Positions 24,431 to 36,981 of a DNA stretch of 64,000 nt are shown piece after piece. A program made the translations under genes and the position numbers. How positions within the stretch are numbered: the stretch's first letter is position 1; every line of letters starts with the position of its first letter. Below the pieces are notes generated by a model, which was given only the letters and a program-made list of their open reading frames with translations, was not told where the DNA came from and did not search any database. The stretch is taken from positions 3,814,615 through 3,878,614 of the forward strand of contig CM026393.1 in the NCBI GenBank assembly GCA_014843695.1, given 5' to 3'. The stretch comes from Archivesica marissinica. Its lineage: Eukaryota; Mollusca; Bivalvia; Venerida; Vesicomyidae.

Positions 24431-25354
24431 GTTCGTTTACACGTCCGGTGCATAGCACCGATGAAACATCGGTTTATAGTCCATTCTGAAAGACTATTAA
24501 TTTTATTAATGTCCGACTGGGTATCAATCCGCTGTCCCGTCTATATTTTCCATTCGTGTTATTCTTTAAACTGGACATAAATGAATTTATAGCACACTCA
24601 CTTGGCGGGCCACGATAGTATACAATGTAACCAATTAATACGATGGTTAAATCATATTTGTTGTCTGCATTCTTACAACAGACTCTTCAGTCTCTGTGCC
24701 AAGAGAAACCATCAAACTTTCACACATAACATAAACCCTTCACATTAATATGTTAATCACACGAAGGAGCCAACTAAACGTTTCCATTAGAACTATTGGT
24801 TGTTTGTTTTGTCGTGCGCCGCCCTTTCTATGTTACTTCCAATATCTACGAGAAGCAGCAGACAAATACTATACTGTCCAATCACAGCTTCGCTCATTCC
24901 GTCTCCAGTGAAATTGTCGCCTACCTTGTCGTCTGAGTAAATCCATGTAAGAATTCTGAGAGAAGAGTTTGTGCCGCTTCCATAGTAGCATTTTGGAGCT
25001 TCTTTGGTCGTCCATTCATACTCCACTTCTATTTTACGACAAACTTAAACAGTACTCTAGACGGTGTTGCGTAATATTTCATTGCGCGGAGTTTTACACA
25101 TTGTCCGTAGAACTAAATGAATTTACATTATATTTTATTTGTGTTGATAGTATTTTTATACTGGGATGTTGAATCATTTATTGTTTACTGAAATTAAATC
25201 ACCACGGGCTATATGCACATACAGCGGATTTGTCGAGTAGGCCTACTAATAATAAATAGATAGATAGAAGAACAAATACAGAAAGGGCGCGCACCGGGCG
25301 ATGGTTTATTCTGTGAATGATGAGAGACACATGAAATCGGACGATCCATTCCGT
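24431..25354. other. Second partial SINE fragment, then unique sequence
   Basis: 24431-24560 repeats parts of the preceding SINE (CACCGATGAAACATCGGTTT, AAAGACTATTAATTTTATTA). The remainder is unique. A minus-strand open frame at 24793-25026 is not recognisable as any family and has no supporting splice context that I can see. Confidence 0.4.
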
Positions 25355-25478
25355 AGAGTAAGTATACCTTAAATTCGTTCCTAAGTTTACCTTAAATTCT
25401 TTCCTAAGTATACCTTAAATTATTTTCTACGTATACCTTAAATTCTTTCCTAAGTATACCTTAAATTCTTTCCTTTCT
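25355..25478. repeat. 23-bp tandem repeat, about five copies
   Basis: The unit is AAGTATACCTTAAATTCTTTCCT with small variants. Confidence 0.85.
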
Positions 25479-25552
25479 CTCATACTGAAAATAATAACTA
25501 TTATTATGATTATAATACTGTATAATAATTTAACGAACTATTATATTCTGGC

Positions 25553-25900
25553 CGATTGAGGTGAACCTGCCCGCCCGAGGTGAGCCCGTCGCCCGAGGTG
25601 AGCCTGCCCATCCGAGGTGAGCATGCCCGCCGCCCGATGTGAACCTGCCCATCCGAGATGAGCCTGCCCGCCGCCCGAGGTGATGCCCATCCGAGGTGAG
25701 GATGCCCGCCGCCCGAGGTGAGGATGCCCGCCGCCCGTGGTGAGCATGCCCGCCCCAGGTGAGCCTGCCCGCACCAGGTGAGCATGCCCGCCGTCCAAGG
25801 TGAGCCTGCCCGCCGCCCGAGATGAGCCTGTCCGCCGCCCGAGGTGAGCCTGCCCGCTCGAGGTGAACCTGCCCATCCGAGGTGAGCGTCGCCCGAGGTG
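25553..25900. repeat. GC-rich short tandem repeat carrying donor-like motifs
   Basis: Irregular units of roughly 18-24 bp built from GCCCGAGGTGAGCCTGCCC. About a dozen copies include GAG/GTGAGC, a good match to a 5' splice-site consensus on the glass-coding strand. It lies about 2.1 kb upstream of the first recognised glass exon. No exon is evident at its border. Confidence 0.85.
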
Positions 25901-26880
25901 AGGTTTGCGCCCAGACGTGAAATAGGTCACTCACATATAGAGGATTGTGCCCAGACGTGCAATAGGTCACTCACATATAGAGGCTTGTGCCCAGACGTGG
26001 AATAAGTCACTCACATATAGAGGCTTGTACCCAGACGTGCAATAGGTCACTCACATATAGAGGTTTGAGCTCAGACGTGCAATATGCCAGTCACACATAG
26101 AGGCTTGAGCCCAGACGTGAAATAGGTCACTCACATATAGAGGATTGTGCCCAGACGTGCAATAGGTCACTCACATATAGAGGCTTGTACCCAGACGTGC
26201 AATAGGTCACTCACATATAGAGGCTTGTACCCAGACGTGCAATAGGTCACTCACATATAGAGGCTTGTACCCAGACGTGCAATAGGTCACTCACATATAG
26301 AGGCTTGAGCCCAGGCGTGCAATAGGTCACTCACATATAGAGGTTTGAGCCCAGACGTGCAATATGCCAGTCACACATAGAGGCTTGAGCCCAGACGTGC
26401 AATATGTCACTCACACATAGAGGCTTGAGCCCAGACGTGGAATAAGTCACTCACATATAGAGGCTTGAGCGCAGACCTGCAATATGTCACTCACATATAG
26501 AGGCTTGAGCCCAGACGTGCAATATGTCACTCACACATAGAGGCTTGAGCCCAGACGTGGAATAAGTCACTCACATATAGAGGCTTGAGCCCAGACCTGC
26601 AATATGTCACTCACATATAGAGGTTTGAGCCCAGACGTGCAATATGTCACTCACATATAGAGGCTTGAGCCCAGACGTGGAATATGTCACTCACACATAG
26701 AGGCTTGAGCCCAGACGTGGAATAAGTCACTCACATATAGAGGCTTGAGCCCAGACGTGCAATATGTCACTCACATATAGAGGCTTGAGCCCAGACGTGC
26801 AATATGTCACTCACATATAGAGGCTTGAGCCCAGACGTGCAATATGTCACTCACATATAGAGGCTTGAGCCCAGACATGT
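25901..26880. repeat. 40-bp minisatellite, about 25 copies
   Basis: The unit is GCCCAGACGTGCAATAGGTC plus ACTCACATATAGAGGCTTGA. Variants are TATGTC for TAGGTC and TTGTAC for TTGAGC. It is unrelated to the 40-bp array at 14450-20086. Confidence 0.95.
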
Positions 26881-26940
26881 ACCTTTCACGTCTTGTTTAT
26901 ATTTTCAATGTTAAAAATGTCGACGAAAGCAGCCATTATG

Positions 26941-27893
26941 CCATGGAGTAAGATCCCGGGTATCCCTCCGGCCCTCCGAGCAGTATTCCATGTAGTAAGA
27001 TCCCGGGTATCCCTCCGGCCCTCCGAGCAGTATTCCATGGAGTAAGATCCCGGGTATCCCTCCGGCCCTCCGAGCAGTATTCCATGTATTAAGATCCCGG
27101 GTATCCCTCCGGCCCTCCGAGCAGTAGTCCATGTAGTAAGATCCCAGGTATCCCTCCGGCCCTCCGATCCCGTGTATCCCTCCGGCCCTCCGATCCCGTG
27201 TATCCCTCCGGCCCTCCGATCCCGGGTATCCCTCCGGCCCTCCGAGCAGTAGTCCATGTAGTAAGATCCCAGGTATCCCTCCAGCCCTCCGATCCCGTGT
27301 ATCCCTCCGGCCCTCCGATCCAGGTATCCCTCCGGCCCTCCGATCCCGTGTATCACTCCGGCCCTCCGAGCCCGTGTATCCCTCCGGCCCTCCGATCCCG
27401 GGTATCCCTCCGGCCCTCCGAGCAGTATTCCATGTAGTAAGATCCCGGGTATCCCTCCGGCCCTCCGAGCAGTAGTCCATGTAGTAAGATCCCGGGTATC
27501 CCTCCGGCCCTCCGATCCCGTGTATCCCTCCGACCCTCCGATCCCGGGTATCCCTCCGGCCCTCCGAGCAGTAGTCCATGTAGTAAGATCCCGGGTATCC
27601 CTCCGGCCCTCCGAGCAGTAGTCCATGTAGTAAGATCCCGGTATCCCTCCGGCCCTCCGAGCAGTATTCCATGTAGTAAGATCCCGGGTATCCCTCCGGC
27701 CCTCCGAGCAGTATTCCATGTAGTAAGATCCCGGGTATCCCTCCGGCCCTCCGAGCAGTATTCCATGTAATAAGATCCCGGGTATCCCTCCGGCCCTCCG
27801 ATCCCGTGTATCCCTCCGGCCCTCCGATCCCGTGTATCCCTCCGGCCCTCCGATCCCGGGTATCCCTCCGGCCCTCCGAGCAGTATTTCAGGC
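26941..27893. repeat. Mixed 47/26-bp minisatellite
   Basis: A 26-bp module (GATCCCGGGTATCCCTCCGG plus CCCTCC) occurs alone or followed by a 21-bp module (GAGCAGTATTCCATGTAGTA plus A), giving 26- and 47-bp periods. It ends about 140 bp upstream of the glass exon acceptor. Confidence 0.95.
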
Positions 27894-28043
27894 ACGGGCA
27901 GGCTTTCGCGTATAACCACCAACAGTCCATGAACAAGTCAACTGAATAGTGTAGTAAATAAATACAACTACAGATGTTATTATATAAATACATTTACAAA
28001 TTGAAATAATGATTGTATTTCTGTTTTAATGTAGACATCGGAC

Positions 28044-28219
28044 ATGATGGATTCTAGTTCCAGTCCGTCCATGTATCCGGACATGTGGCGTCCGGCAACT
28101 CCAGACCGGTCGGATATAGCGTCTAGATCTCCTCTCCATTTGAACACATCCAGTTACAATGTGCAAGGATATGATTCGGACAACTTCCCAAATATACTCG
28201 CATTCTCTCCGCCATACAA
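28044..28219 (+). CDS. gl: Glass-like zinc-finger transcription factor, upstream coding exon
   Basis: The exon runs from 28035 (acceptor TTTCTGTTTTAATGTAG) to 28219 (donor GTGAGT). From the ATG at 28044 it encodes MMDSSSSPSMYPDMW, a Ser/Pro-rich stretch, and YDSDNFPNILAFSPPY, ending in phase 2. The two leftover bases AA plus the first base of the exon at 42366 make a lysine codon, and the frame continues into the zinc-finger exon, which strongly supports the pair. The start is uncertain. ATG 28044 and ATG 28047 are adjacent (the second has A at -3 and G at +4), but nine in-frame bases precede them without a stop, so translation could begin in an earlier exon not seen here. I do not recognise a known domain in this N-terminal piece. 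Confidence 0.82.
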
Positions 28220-28255
28220 GTGAGTATGTCATGTACGCTCATTTCTCTCTATACA

Positions 28256-31200
28256 ACCATATGACTTATTGACCGAGGGTGCAGCTATAGCATGACATAT
28301 TGACCGAGGTTGCAGTTATAGCATGACATATTGACCGAGGTTACAGCTATAGCATGACATATTGACCGAGGTTACAGCTATAGCATGACATATTGACCGA
28401 GGTTACAGCTATAACATGACATATTGACCGAGGTTACAACTATATGATGATATATTGACCGAGGGTGCAGCTATAGCATGACATATTGACCGAGGTTACA
28501 GCTATAACATGACATATTGACCGAGGTTGCAGCTATAACATGACATATTGACCGAGGTTACAGCTATAACATGACTTATTGACCGAGGTTACAGCTATAT
28601 CATGATATATTGACCGAGGTTACAGCTATAACATGACATATTGACCGAGGTTACAGCTATAACATGACATATTGACCGAGGTTACAGCTATAACATGACT
28701 TATTGACCGAGGTTACAGCTATAACATGACTTATTGACCGAGGTTACAGCTATACATGAATATTGACCGAGGTTACAGCTATAACATGACATATTGACCG
28801 AGGTTACAGCTATAACATGACATATTGACCGAGGTTACAGCTATAACATGACATATTGACCGAGATTACAGCTATAGCATGACATATTGACCGAGGTTGC
28901 AGCTATAACATGACATACTGACCGAGGGTGCAGCTATAGCATGACATATTGACCGAGGGTGCAGCTATAGCATGACTTATTGACCGAGGGTGCTGCTATA
29001 TCATGACTTATTGACCGAGGGTGCTGCTATAGCATGACTTATTGACCGAGGGTGCTGCTATAGCATGACATATTGACCGAGGTTGCAGCTATAGCATGAG
29101 TTATTGACCGAGGTTGCAGCTATAGCATGACTTATTGACCGATGCTGCAGCAATAGCATGACTTATTGACCGAGGTTGCAGCTATAGCATGACATATTGA
29201 CCGAGGTTACAGTCAGCTATAGCATGCGTTATCGACCGAGATTACAGTCAGCTATAGCATGACATATTGACCGAGGGTGCTGCTATAGCATGACATATTG
29301 ACCGAGGTTGCAGCTATAGCAAGACATATTGACCGAGGTTGCAGCTATAACCTGACATATTGACCGAGGTTGCAGCTATAACCTGACATATTGACCGAGG
29401 TTGCAGCTATATCATGAGTTATTGACCGAGGTTGCAGCTATATCATGACTTATTGACCGAGGTTGCAGCTATATCATGAGTTATTGACCGAGGTTGCAGC
29501 TATAGCATGACTTATTGACCGATGCTGCAGCTATAGCATGACTTATTGACCGAGGTTACAGTCAGCTATCGCATGAGTTATTGACCGAGGTTGCAGCTAT
29601 AGCATGACTTATTGACCGAGGGTGCTGCTATAGCAAGACATGTTGACCGAGGGTGCTGCTATAGCATGACATATTGACCGAGGTTACAGCTATAACATGA
29701 CATATTGACCGAAGGTGCTGCTATAACATGACATTTTGACCGAGGGTGCTGCTATAGCATGACTTATTGACCGAGGGTGCTGCTATAGCATGACTTATTG
29801 ACCGAGGGTGCTGCTATAACATGACATTTTGACCGAGGGTGCTGCTATAGCATGACTTATTGACCGAGGGTGCTGCTATAGCATGACTTATTGACCGAGG
29901 GTGCTGCTATAACATGACATATTGACCGAGGTTGCAGCTATAACATGACATATTGACCGAGGTTACAGCTATAACATGACATATTGACCGAGGGTGAAGC
30001 TATAACATGACATATCGACCGAGGTTGCAGCTATAGCATGACTTATTGACCGAGGGTGCAGCTATAGCATGACTTATTGACCGAGGGTGCAGCTATAGCA
30101 TGACTTATTGACCGAGGGTGCAGCTATAGCATGACTTATTGACCGAGGGTGCAGCTATAGCATGACATATTGACCGAGGGTGCAGCTATAGCATGACTTA
30201 TTGACCGAGGTTGCAGCTATAGCATGACTTATTGACCGAGGTTGCAGCTATAGCATGACATATTGACCGAGGTTGCAGCTATAATATGACTTATTGACCG
30301 AGGGTGCAGCTATAACATGACATATTGACCGAGGGTGCAGCTATAGCATGACTTATTGACCGAGGGTGCAGCTATAGCATGACATATTGACCGAGGGTGC
30401 AGGTATAGCATGACATATTGACCGAGGGTGCTGCTATAGCGTGACATATTGACCGAGGGTGCAGCTATAGCATGACATATTGACCGAGATTACAGCTATA
30501 GCATGACATATTGACCGAGGTTGCAGCTATAACATGACATATTGACCGAGGGTGCAGCTATAGCATGACATATTGACCGAGGGTGCAGCTATAGCATGAC
30601 TTATTGACCGAGGGTGCAGCTATAGCATGACATATTGACCGAGGGTGCAGCTATAGCATGACATATTGACCGAGGGTGCAGCTATAGCATGACATATTGA
30701 CCGAGATTACAGCTATAGCATGACATATTGACCGAGGTTGCAGCTATAACATGACTTATTGACCGAGGGTGCTGCTATAGCATGACTTATTGACCGAGGT
30801 TGCAGCTATAACATGACATATTGACCGAGGGTGCTGCTATAGCATGACTTATTGACCGAGGTTACAGCTATAGCAAGACATATTGACCGAGGGTGCTGCT
30901 ATAGCATGACATATTGACCGAGTTTGCTGCTATATCATGACATATTGACCGAGGGTGCTGCTATAGCATGACATATTGACCGAGGTTACAGCTATAGCAA
31001 GACATATTGACCGAGGGTGCTGCTATAGCATGACATATTGACCGAGGTTACAGCTATAACATGACATATTGACCGAGGGTGCTGCTATAACATGACATAT
31101 TGACCGAGGGTGCTGCTATAGCATGACTTATTGACCGAGGTTGCTGCTATATCATGACATATTGACCGAGGGTGCTGCTATAGCATGACATATTGACCGA

Positions 31201-31943
31201 GGTTACAGCTATAGCAAGACATATTTACCGAGGGTGCTGCTATAGCATGACATATTGACCGAGGTTACAGCTATAACATGACATATTGACCGAGGGTGCT
31301 GCTATAACATGACATATTGACCGAGGGTGCTGCTATAGCATGACTTATTGACCGAGGGTGCTGCTATAGCATGACTTATTGACCGAGGGCGCTGCTATAA
31401 CATGACATATTGACCGAGGGTGCAGCTATAACATGACATATTGACCGAGGTTGCTGCTATATCATGACTTATTGACCGAGGGCGCTGCTATAACATGACA
31501 TATTGACCGAGGGTGCAGCTATAACATGACATATTGACCGAGGGTGCTGCTATAGCATGACATATTGACCGAGGTTACAGCTATAGCAAGACATATTGAC
31601 CGAGGGTGCTGCTATAGCATGACATATTGACCGAGGGTGCTGCTATAGCATGACTTATTGACCGAGGGCGCAGCTATAACATGACATATTGACCGAGGGT
31701 GCAGCTATAACATGACATATTCTGCTATAACATGACATATTGACCGAGGGTGCAGCTATAACATAACATATTGACCGAGGGTGCTGCTATAGCATGACTT
31801 ATTGACCGAGGGCCCTGCTATAACATGACATATTGACCGAGGGTGCTGCTATAACATGACATATTGACCGAGGTTGCAGCTATAACATGACATATTGACC
31901 GAGGGTGCTGCTATAACATGACATATTGACCGAGGGTGCTGGT
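28256..31943. repeat. 31-bp minisatellite, about 118 copies
   Basis: The unit is GCATGACATATTGACCGAGG plus TTGCAGCTATA, with GGGTGCTGC, TTACAGC, ACTTATTG and TAACATG variants. A few units carry a 4-bp insertion (ACAGTCAGCTATAG). It begins only about 35 bp after the glass splice donor. Unlike the OAT arrays, the unit does not contain the exon end. Confidence 0.95.
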
Positions 31944-32307
31944 GAGAAGTGAACATGCTAACCATTGAGCTAACCGGACACAGTTTAATGCTGTCAGGTT
32001 AGTTGTTTCCAAATTAATTTAAAAATAAAATCTAAAGTGGAACTGGAAAAGTTTTACCTCTAATGTAATATAAATATGTGTAGCTGTCTTTAAAACACAT
32101 ACGTGTTCCAACACGTGTTATGCAATATCTCACTAGTAAATCGCCCATACACTTCAACGTGATGACTTTGGGATAAAATTACCAAATATGAAGCTCACCT
32201 ATTCAAAAGATCGCTTTGATATAAGTAGCTACTGCTTAACTAAGTGTAAACAAGGATTTGTGTATGACCCATTACCCTATTGTGTGTGCACAGAAGATGT
32301 TCATGAA
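31944..32307. other. Unique intron sequence
   Basis: No feature recognised between the 31-bp and 26-bp arrays. Confidence 0.5.
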
Positions 32308-33440
32308 GGCCCAGTGGTTAACCGTGACGTTGGTGCACAGTGGTTGACCGTGACATTGGTGCACAGTGGTTGACCCTGACATTGGTGCACAGTGGTTAAC
32401 CGTGACGTTGGTGCACAGTGGTTGACCGTGATATTGGGGCCCAATGGTTAACCGTGACGTTGGTGCACAGTGGTTAACCTTGACGTTGGGGCCAGTGGTT
32501 AACCGTGGCGTTGGTGCACAGTGGTTGACCGTGACGTTGGTGCACAGTGGTTGACCGTGACATTGGTGCATAGTGGTTGATCGTGACATTGGTGCACAGT
32601 GGTTGATCGTGACATTGGCGCCCAGTGGTTGACCTTGACATTGGCGCCCAGTGGTTAACCGTGACGTTGGTGCACAGTGGTTGACCGTGACATTGGTGCA
32701 CAGTGGTTGACCGTGACATTGGGGCCAAGTAGTTAACCGTGACGTTGGTACACAGTGGTTAACCGTGACATTGGGACCAAGTGGTTACCGTGACATTGAT
32801 GCACAGTGGTTAATCGTGACATTGGGACACAGTGGTTACCGTGACATTGGTGCACAGTGGTTAACTATGACGTTGGTGCACAGTGGTTACCGTGACGTTG
32901 GTGCACAGTGGTTAACCGTGACGTTGGTGCACAGTGGTTAACCGTGACGTTTGTGCACAGTGGTTAACTGTGACATTGGGGCACAATGGTTGACCGTGAC
33001 ATTGGGGCCAAGTAGTTAACCGTGACGTTGGTGCACAGTGGTTAACCGTGACATTGGGGCCAAGTGGTTACCGTGACATTGATGCACAGTGGTTAATCGT
33101 GACATTGGGACACAGTGGTTACCGTGACATTGGTGCACAGTGGTTAACTATGACGTTGGTGCACAGTGGTTACCGTGACGTTGGTGCACAGTGGTTAACC
33201 GTGACGTTGGTGCACAGTGGTTAACCGTGACGTTTGTGCACAGTGGTTAACTGTGACATTGGGGCACAATGGTTAACCGTGACATTATGGCCTAGTGGTT
33301 AACCATGGCGTTGGTGCATAGTGGCTAACCGTGACGTTGGTGCATAATGGTTGACCGTGACATTTGGGCCCAGTGGCTAAACGTGACATTTGGACCCAGT
33401 GGTTAAATGTGACATTGGGGACCAGTGGTTAACTGTGACG
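32308..33440. repeat. 26-bp minisatellite, about 43 copies
   Basis: The unit is GTGGTTAACCGTGACGTTGG plus TGCACA. Variants are GACATTGG, GGGCCAAG and TTGACC. A block of roughly 240 bp is repeated (about 32750-32990 and 33040-33280). Confidence 0.95.
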
Positions 33441-33659
33441 TCATGAATCCACTGTCATATTCTAATAATAGTAACAATCTGCGTTGGGACTATAAACTAA
33501 GATCCCATGTATCTGCGTTATCCACCTGTCATGTAAAAGAATCACGGATGCCACCGGGGTGGTGGGGTATTCTGTATCTTGTAAAGAAAATGAATAATTT
33601 AATTGTTTGGGCGACGCCCCGATCCAAAGGGCGGGTGAGACGATACATATTCGTGTACT

Positions 33660-34640
33660 AATAAGTTCAGTACTGTATACATGTATACTTGTATACTTGA
33701 CAGAGCTACCCATAAACACTCTCAGTAATGTATTCATGTATACTTGTATACTTGACAAAGTTATCCATAAACACTCTCAGTACTGTATACATGTATACAT
33801 GTATACTTGACAAAGTTATCCATAAACACTCTCAGTACTGTATTCATGTATACTTGTATTCTTGACAAAGTTATCCATAAACACTCTCAGTACTGTATTC
33901 ATGTATACTTGTATACTTGACAAAGCTATACATAAATAATCTCAGTACTGTATACATGTATACATGTATACTTGACAAAGTTATCCGTAAACACTATCAG
34001 TACTGTATTCATGTATACTTGCATACTTGACAAAGTTATCCATAAACAAGCTCAGTACTGTAGTCATGTATACTTGTATACTTGACAGAGCTATCCATAA
34101 ACACTCTCAGTACTGTATTCATGTATACTTGTATACTTGACAAAGTTATCCATAAACACTCTCAGTACTGTATTCATGTATACTTGTACATTTGACAAAA
34201 CTATCCATAAACACTCTCAGTACTGTATTCATGTATACTTGTACATTTGACAAAACTATCCATAAACACTCTCAGTACTGTATTCATGTATACTTGTATA
34301 CTTGACAAAGCTATCCATAAACAATCTCAGTACTGAATACATGCATACTTGTATACTTGACAAGCTATCCATATACACTCTCAGTACTGTATTCATGTAT
34401 ATTTGTATTCTTGACAAAGTTATCCATAAACACTCTCAGTACTGTATACATGTATACTTGACAAAGTTATCCATAAAGACTCTCAGTACTGTATTCATGT
34501 ATACTTGTATACTTGACAGAGCTATCCATAAACACTCTCAGTACTGTATTCATGTATACTTGTATACTTGACAAAGTTATCCATAAACACTCTCAGTACT
34601 GTATTCATGTATACTTGTATATTTGACAAAGCTATCCATA
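33660..34640. repeat. 55-bp minisatellite, about 17 copies
   Basis: The unit is built from TACTGTATTCATGTATACTT, GTATACTTGACAAAGTTATC and CATAAACACTCTCAG. The spacing of TACTG is 55 bp (33781, 33836, 33891). Some units have an inner ATGTATACATGTATAC duplication. Confidence 0.93.
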
Positions 34641-35235
34641 CTTGTGTTTAAGAATAGCTCTATATTTCGTAGCCCGCTGAATAACCTACACATGGCTAAA
34701 CATGTCCAGTAACTGCATGACAACATGCATTTAAGTAATTTAATATTGACTGCTGGGGCAAGTTAATTCCAAAAAGATTAATATTTATATTTTATTAAAA
34801 GAAATCAATATTCTATATCAATAACTGTAATAACTATGTCGTGAACATGTTTGTTCTTATTTGGTAACATGTATGTCCACTATCACGGATGCTACCGTCT
34901 TCATATGTCACTGCAGTTTTTTAATAATAAAAATTCTTAAGATTTTCGGAAAATGAAGAAAAGTTAATAATAAAATTAAACACTAAGTACCAGCCTTTGC
35001 CAAGCACAACTTAGTTTAGGGTCTGCTTCATGCCCCATGAATAACTAAATAATATTATGGTGAACGAATCAGACACATCTTTAATTTTATTATAGGAAAG
35101 CGTTTTGGGAGCATTTAAAACGCATTGTTTAATATGGTTATCTTGCTCGCAATAGTATATCATGTTATACATTATTATTATACTATACTTTTTATAATTT
35201 CCTGTTCTTTTAATATTTACTTTACATAATAATAA
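34641..35235. other. AT-rich intron sequence
   Basis: No feature recognised apart from an ATT-rich run near 35180-35250 that leads into the LINE 3' end. Confidence 0.5.
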
Positions 35236-35422
35236 TAATGATAATAATAATTTTCAAGTTTCAAGTTTATTTGGCAAAATCTGCAAAATACAATTTGCAT
35301 ATGGCCATTAACAAATACAATATAAAGACTTTATTTATCGAGAATACTCGCATTTAACAAAAGTTAATCTACCATGAGTCCCTCAACATATATACAAATC
35401 AAATGCAATCAAAAGATAGGAC
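35236..35422 (-). mobile_element. LINE 3' end fragment
   Basis: It shares the block ending TTAATCTACCATGAG, CAACATATATACAAATCAAA and an AATAAT-type terminal microsatellite with the fragments at 40310 and 62935. Read on the minus strand this is a LINE 3' UTR with a simple-repeat tail. A SINE is inserted at its inner edge. Confidence 0.6.
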
Positions 35423-35661
35423 GTGGAAGCCGTGATAGCGCAGTGGATGCGCGTTCGCTTCAGGTGTGAAAGGTCCGGAGTTCGAGCCACGCTGGAACCG
35501 TTACTAGTGTGCCCTTAGGCAAGGCATTTAAATTTCACGTTGCCTCTTCTCTCTCCCTCGTGGCGATGGATTCCATCAGGAATGAGGTCGAGAGAGAGAG
35601 AGATTAATATAAGTTGAAAGAACTTGATTCGCAATCGAGCTAAACTAAATTTGTATAAACT
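35423..35661 (+). mobile_element. Full-length tRNA-derived SINE, 239 bp
   Basis: Head GCCGTGATAGCGCAGTGG (box A) and GGAGTTCGAGCCACG (box B). The body is TTGCCTCTTCTCTCTCCCTC-GTGGCGATGGATTCCATCAG. The tail is GATTAATATAAGTTG, then CGCAATCGAG. Perfect 12-bp target-site duplications AAAAGATAGGAC lie at 35411-35422 and 35662-35673. It is the reference copy for the 5'-truncated relatives at 47672, 57343 and 62023. Confidence 0.92.
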
Positions 35662-35908
35662 AAAAGATAGGACAATACGTGAGAATGTTGGCCATACTAT
35701 TTTATAGTATACTGTCAAACTTGAAAATAACAGACCACCACAGGGAAGTCCGAGTCAGCATCAACACTCTAAATACAGTCTTCTCTTAGTACAGCCTCAT
35801 TCGTTCCATAACAAGCTATACAGGAATTGAAAAACGCAACCTCTCTTAGTATAACGCATCCTCCGTCTCACCCTAATAATATTAACAGTCTTTCAGATGG
35901 GACTTTAA

Positions 35909-36257
35909 CACGTTCCCTCATAGAAGTACCTCTTGACTCCATTTCTAACGACATAACTTGACAAAGTAGTAGCCAAACCATTGTTCATAATAAAGTCCAG
36001 AATCTCATGTAATCCCAGTAATATCTATGGAGGTGGGATAGATATGGCGACTACTTTTCCACTGCATGATAGCTAAATGGCTCTCGTTTGTATGGAGATA
36101 TAATAGTATATTAACCTAAATCTCTATGTAGTCCCAGTAATATCTATGGAGGTGGGATAGATATGGCGACTACTTTTCCACTGCATGATAGCTAAATGGC
36201 TCTCGTTTGTATGGAGATATAATAGTATATTAACCTATATCTCTATGAAGGAAAGGG
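35909..36257. mobile_element. TTAA-flanked MITE (piggyBac-type), 349 bp
   Basis: TTAA at 35905-35908 and 36258-36261. The left terminus CACGTTCCCTCATAGAAGT and the reverse-complemented right terminus CCCTTTCCTTCATAGAGAT match over about 13 of 16 positions. There is no coding capacity. It sits inside a SINE whose undisturbed sequence is known from 24 kb, so the ends are well defined. The left 40 bp resembles the unit of the array at 14450-20086. Confidence 0.78.
36001..36238. repeat. 119-bp tandem duplication inside the MITE
   Basis: Two nearly identical copies containing CCCAGTAATATCTATGGAGG (36014 and 36133), TGGCGACTACTTTTCCACTG and TAATAGTATATTAACCTA. Confidence 0.93.
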
Positions 36258-36432
36258 TTAAACCGAGGTCTCATGTCGGTGCTTTACACTATGCACGTAA
36301 AAGAACAAGAGTAGACTCTGGAATGGGTATATGTCAGTATCATTGCACTATCCTCCAAAATTCTAAAATGACTCTCTTCAGGAGGCGTCGCTCATATATG
36401 GGCATCCGGTTGCGACGATAAATAAACGTAAA

Positions 36433-36981
36433 ACACAAATATCTTAACGCAGTGTTTGAAGCGACCTTCAGCATTATATCCGCATTAGATGCATACATTA
36501 CTTGCAAGTACTGCTCGACAGTTTAATTACGGCTAATCCTGATGTGTGAATTTGGTCAAAAAATAAGAAGACAGCAAACATGGTCGCGATCCAAGTGGTC
36601 ATTTTATTTATTCTAAATCAATAAGACGAGCTACTGTCCTCCATAGAAATGTGTAATTAATACTGATATAATATTTGGGTATTTGTTAAGGGGATTTATG
36701 GAATATGTCAATTTATACGAGTGACCTGGGGTCCGCTCACTGTTATAAAATGTCTGCTTGTCGTAAAGCTTATTGTATTCGCGTGCAATTCATTAACACG
36801 AGTTTTGTGATTTCCTTGGATTAGCAGAGCTCGGAATATAATAGCTGTTCTTGCATTCGTATGTTTCATTTTTACGTCGTAAAATGTTCACGTTATTGAT
36901 TTGCATTCATTTGTTTAATATTGAAGTTGTAAAATGTTTATTTCATTTAATGTATTGCAATCATATTTATGTTCGGTAATA
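36433..36981. other. Unique intron sequence
   Basis: No feature recognised. Confidence 0.5.

Larger units (their letters stand above)
35868..36432 (+). mobile_element. SINE (second family) split by a TTAA element
   Basis: 35868-35908 (CACCCTAATAATATTAACAG, TTTCAGATGGGACTTTAA) and 36258-36432 (TTAAACCGAGGTCTCATGTC to GCGACGATAAATAAACGTAA) match contiguous parts of the minus-strand copy at 24149-24430. The insert falls exactly at GTTAAACC of the intact copy. The tRNA-like head is not recognisable on the left. Confidence 0.8.

Noticed and set aside
24793..25026. Minus-strand open frame of 77 codons, possible exon
   Set aside because: The peptide is not low-complexity, but I cannot relate it to any family or to OAT, and no convincing pair of splice sites was found.
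25901..26880. Another splice-donor array: GTGAGT recurs in every 40-bp unit on the minus strand
   Set aside because: No exon homology is found at either border and the hexamer can arise by chance. In OAT the evidence is the exon sequence itself, not the hexamer.
28220..31943. 31-bp array as a donor-spanning repeat of the glass exon
   Set aside because: It starts about 35 bp after the donor, but the unit has no similarity to the exon end or to GTGAGTATG.
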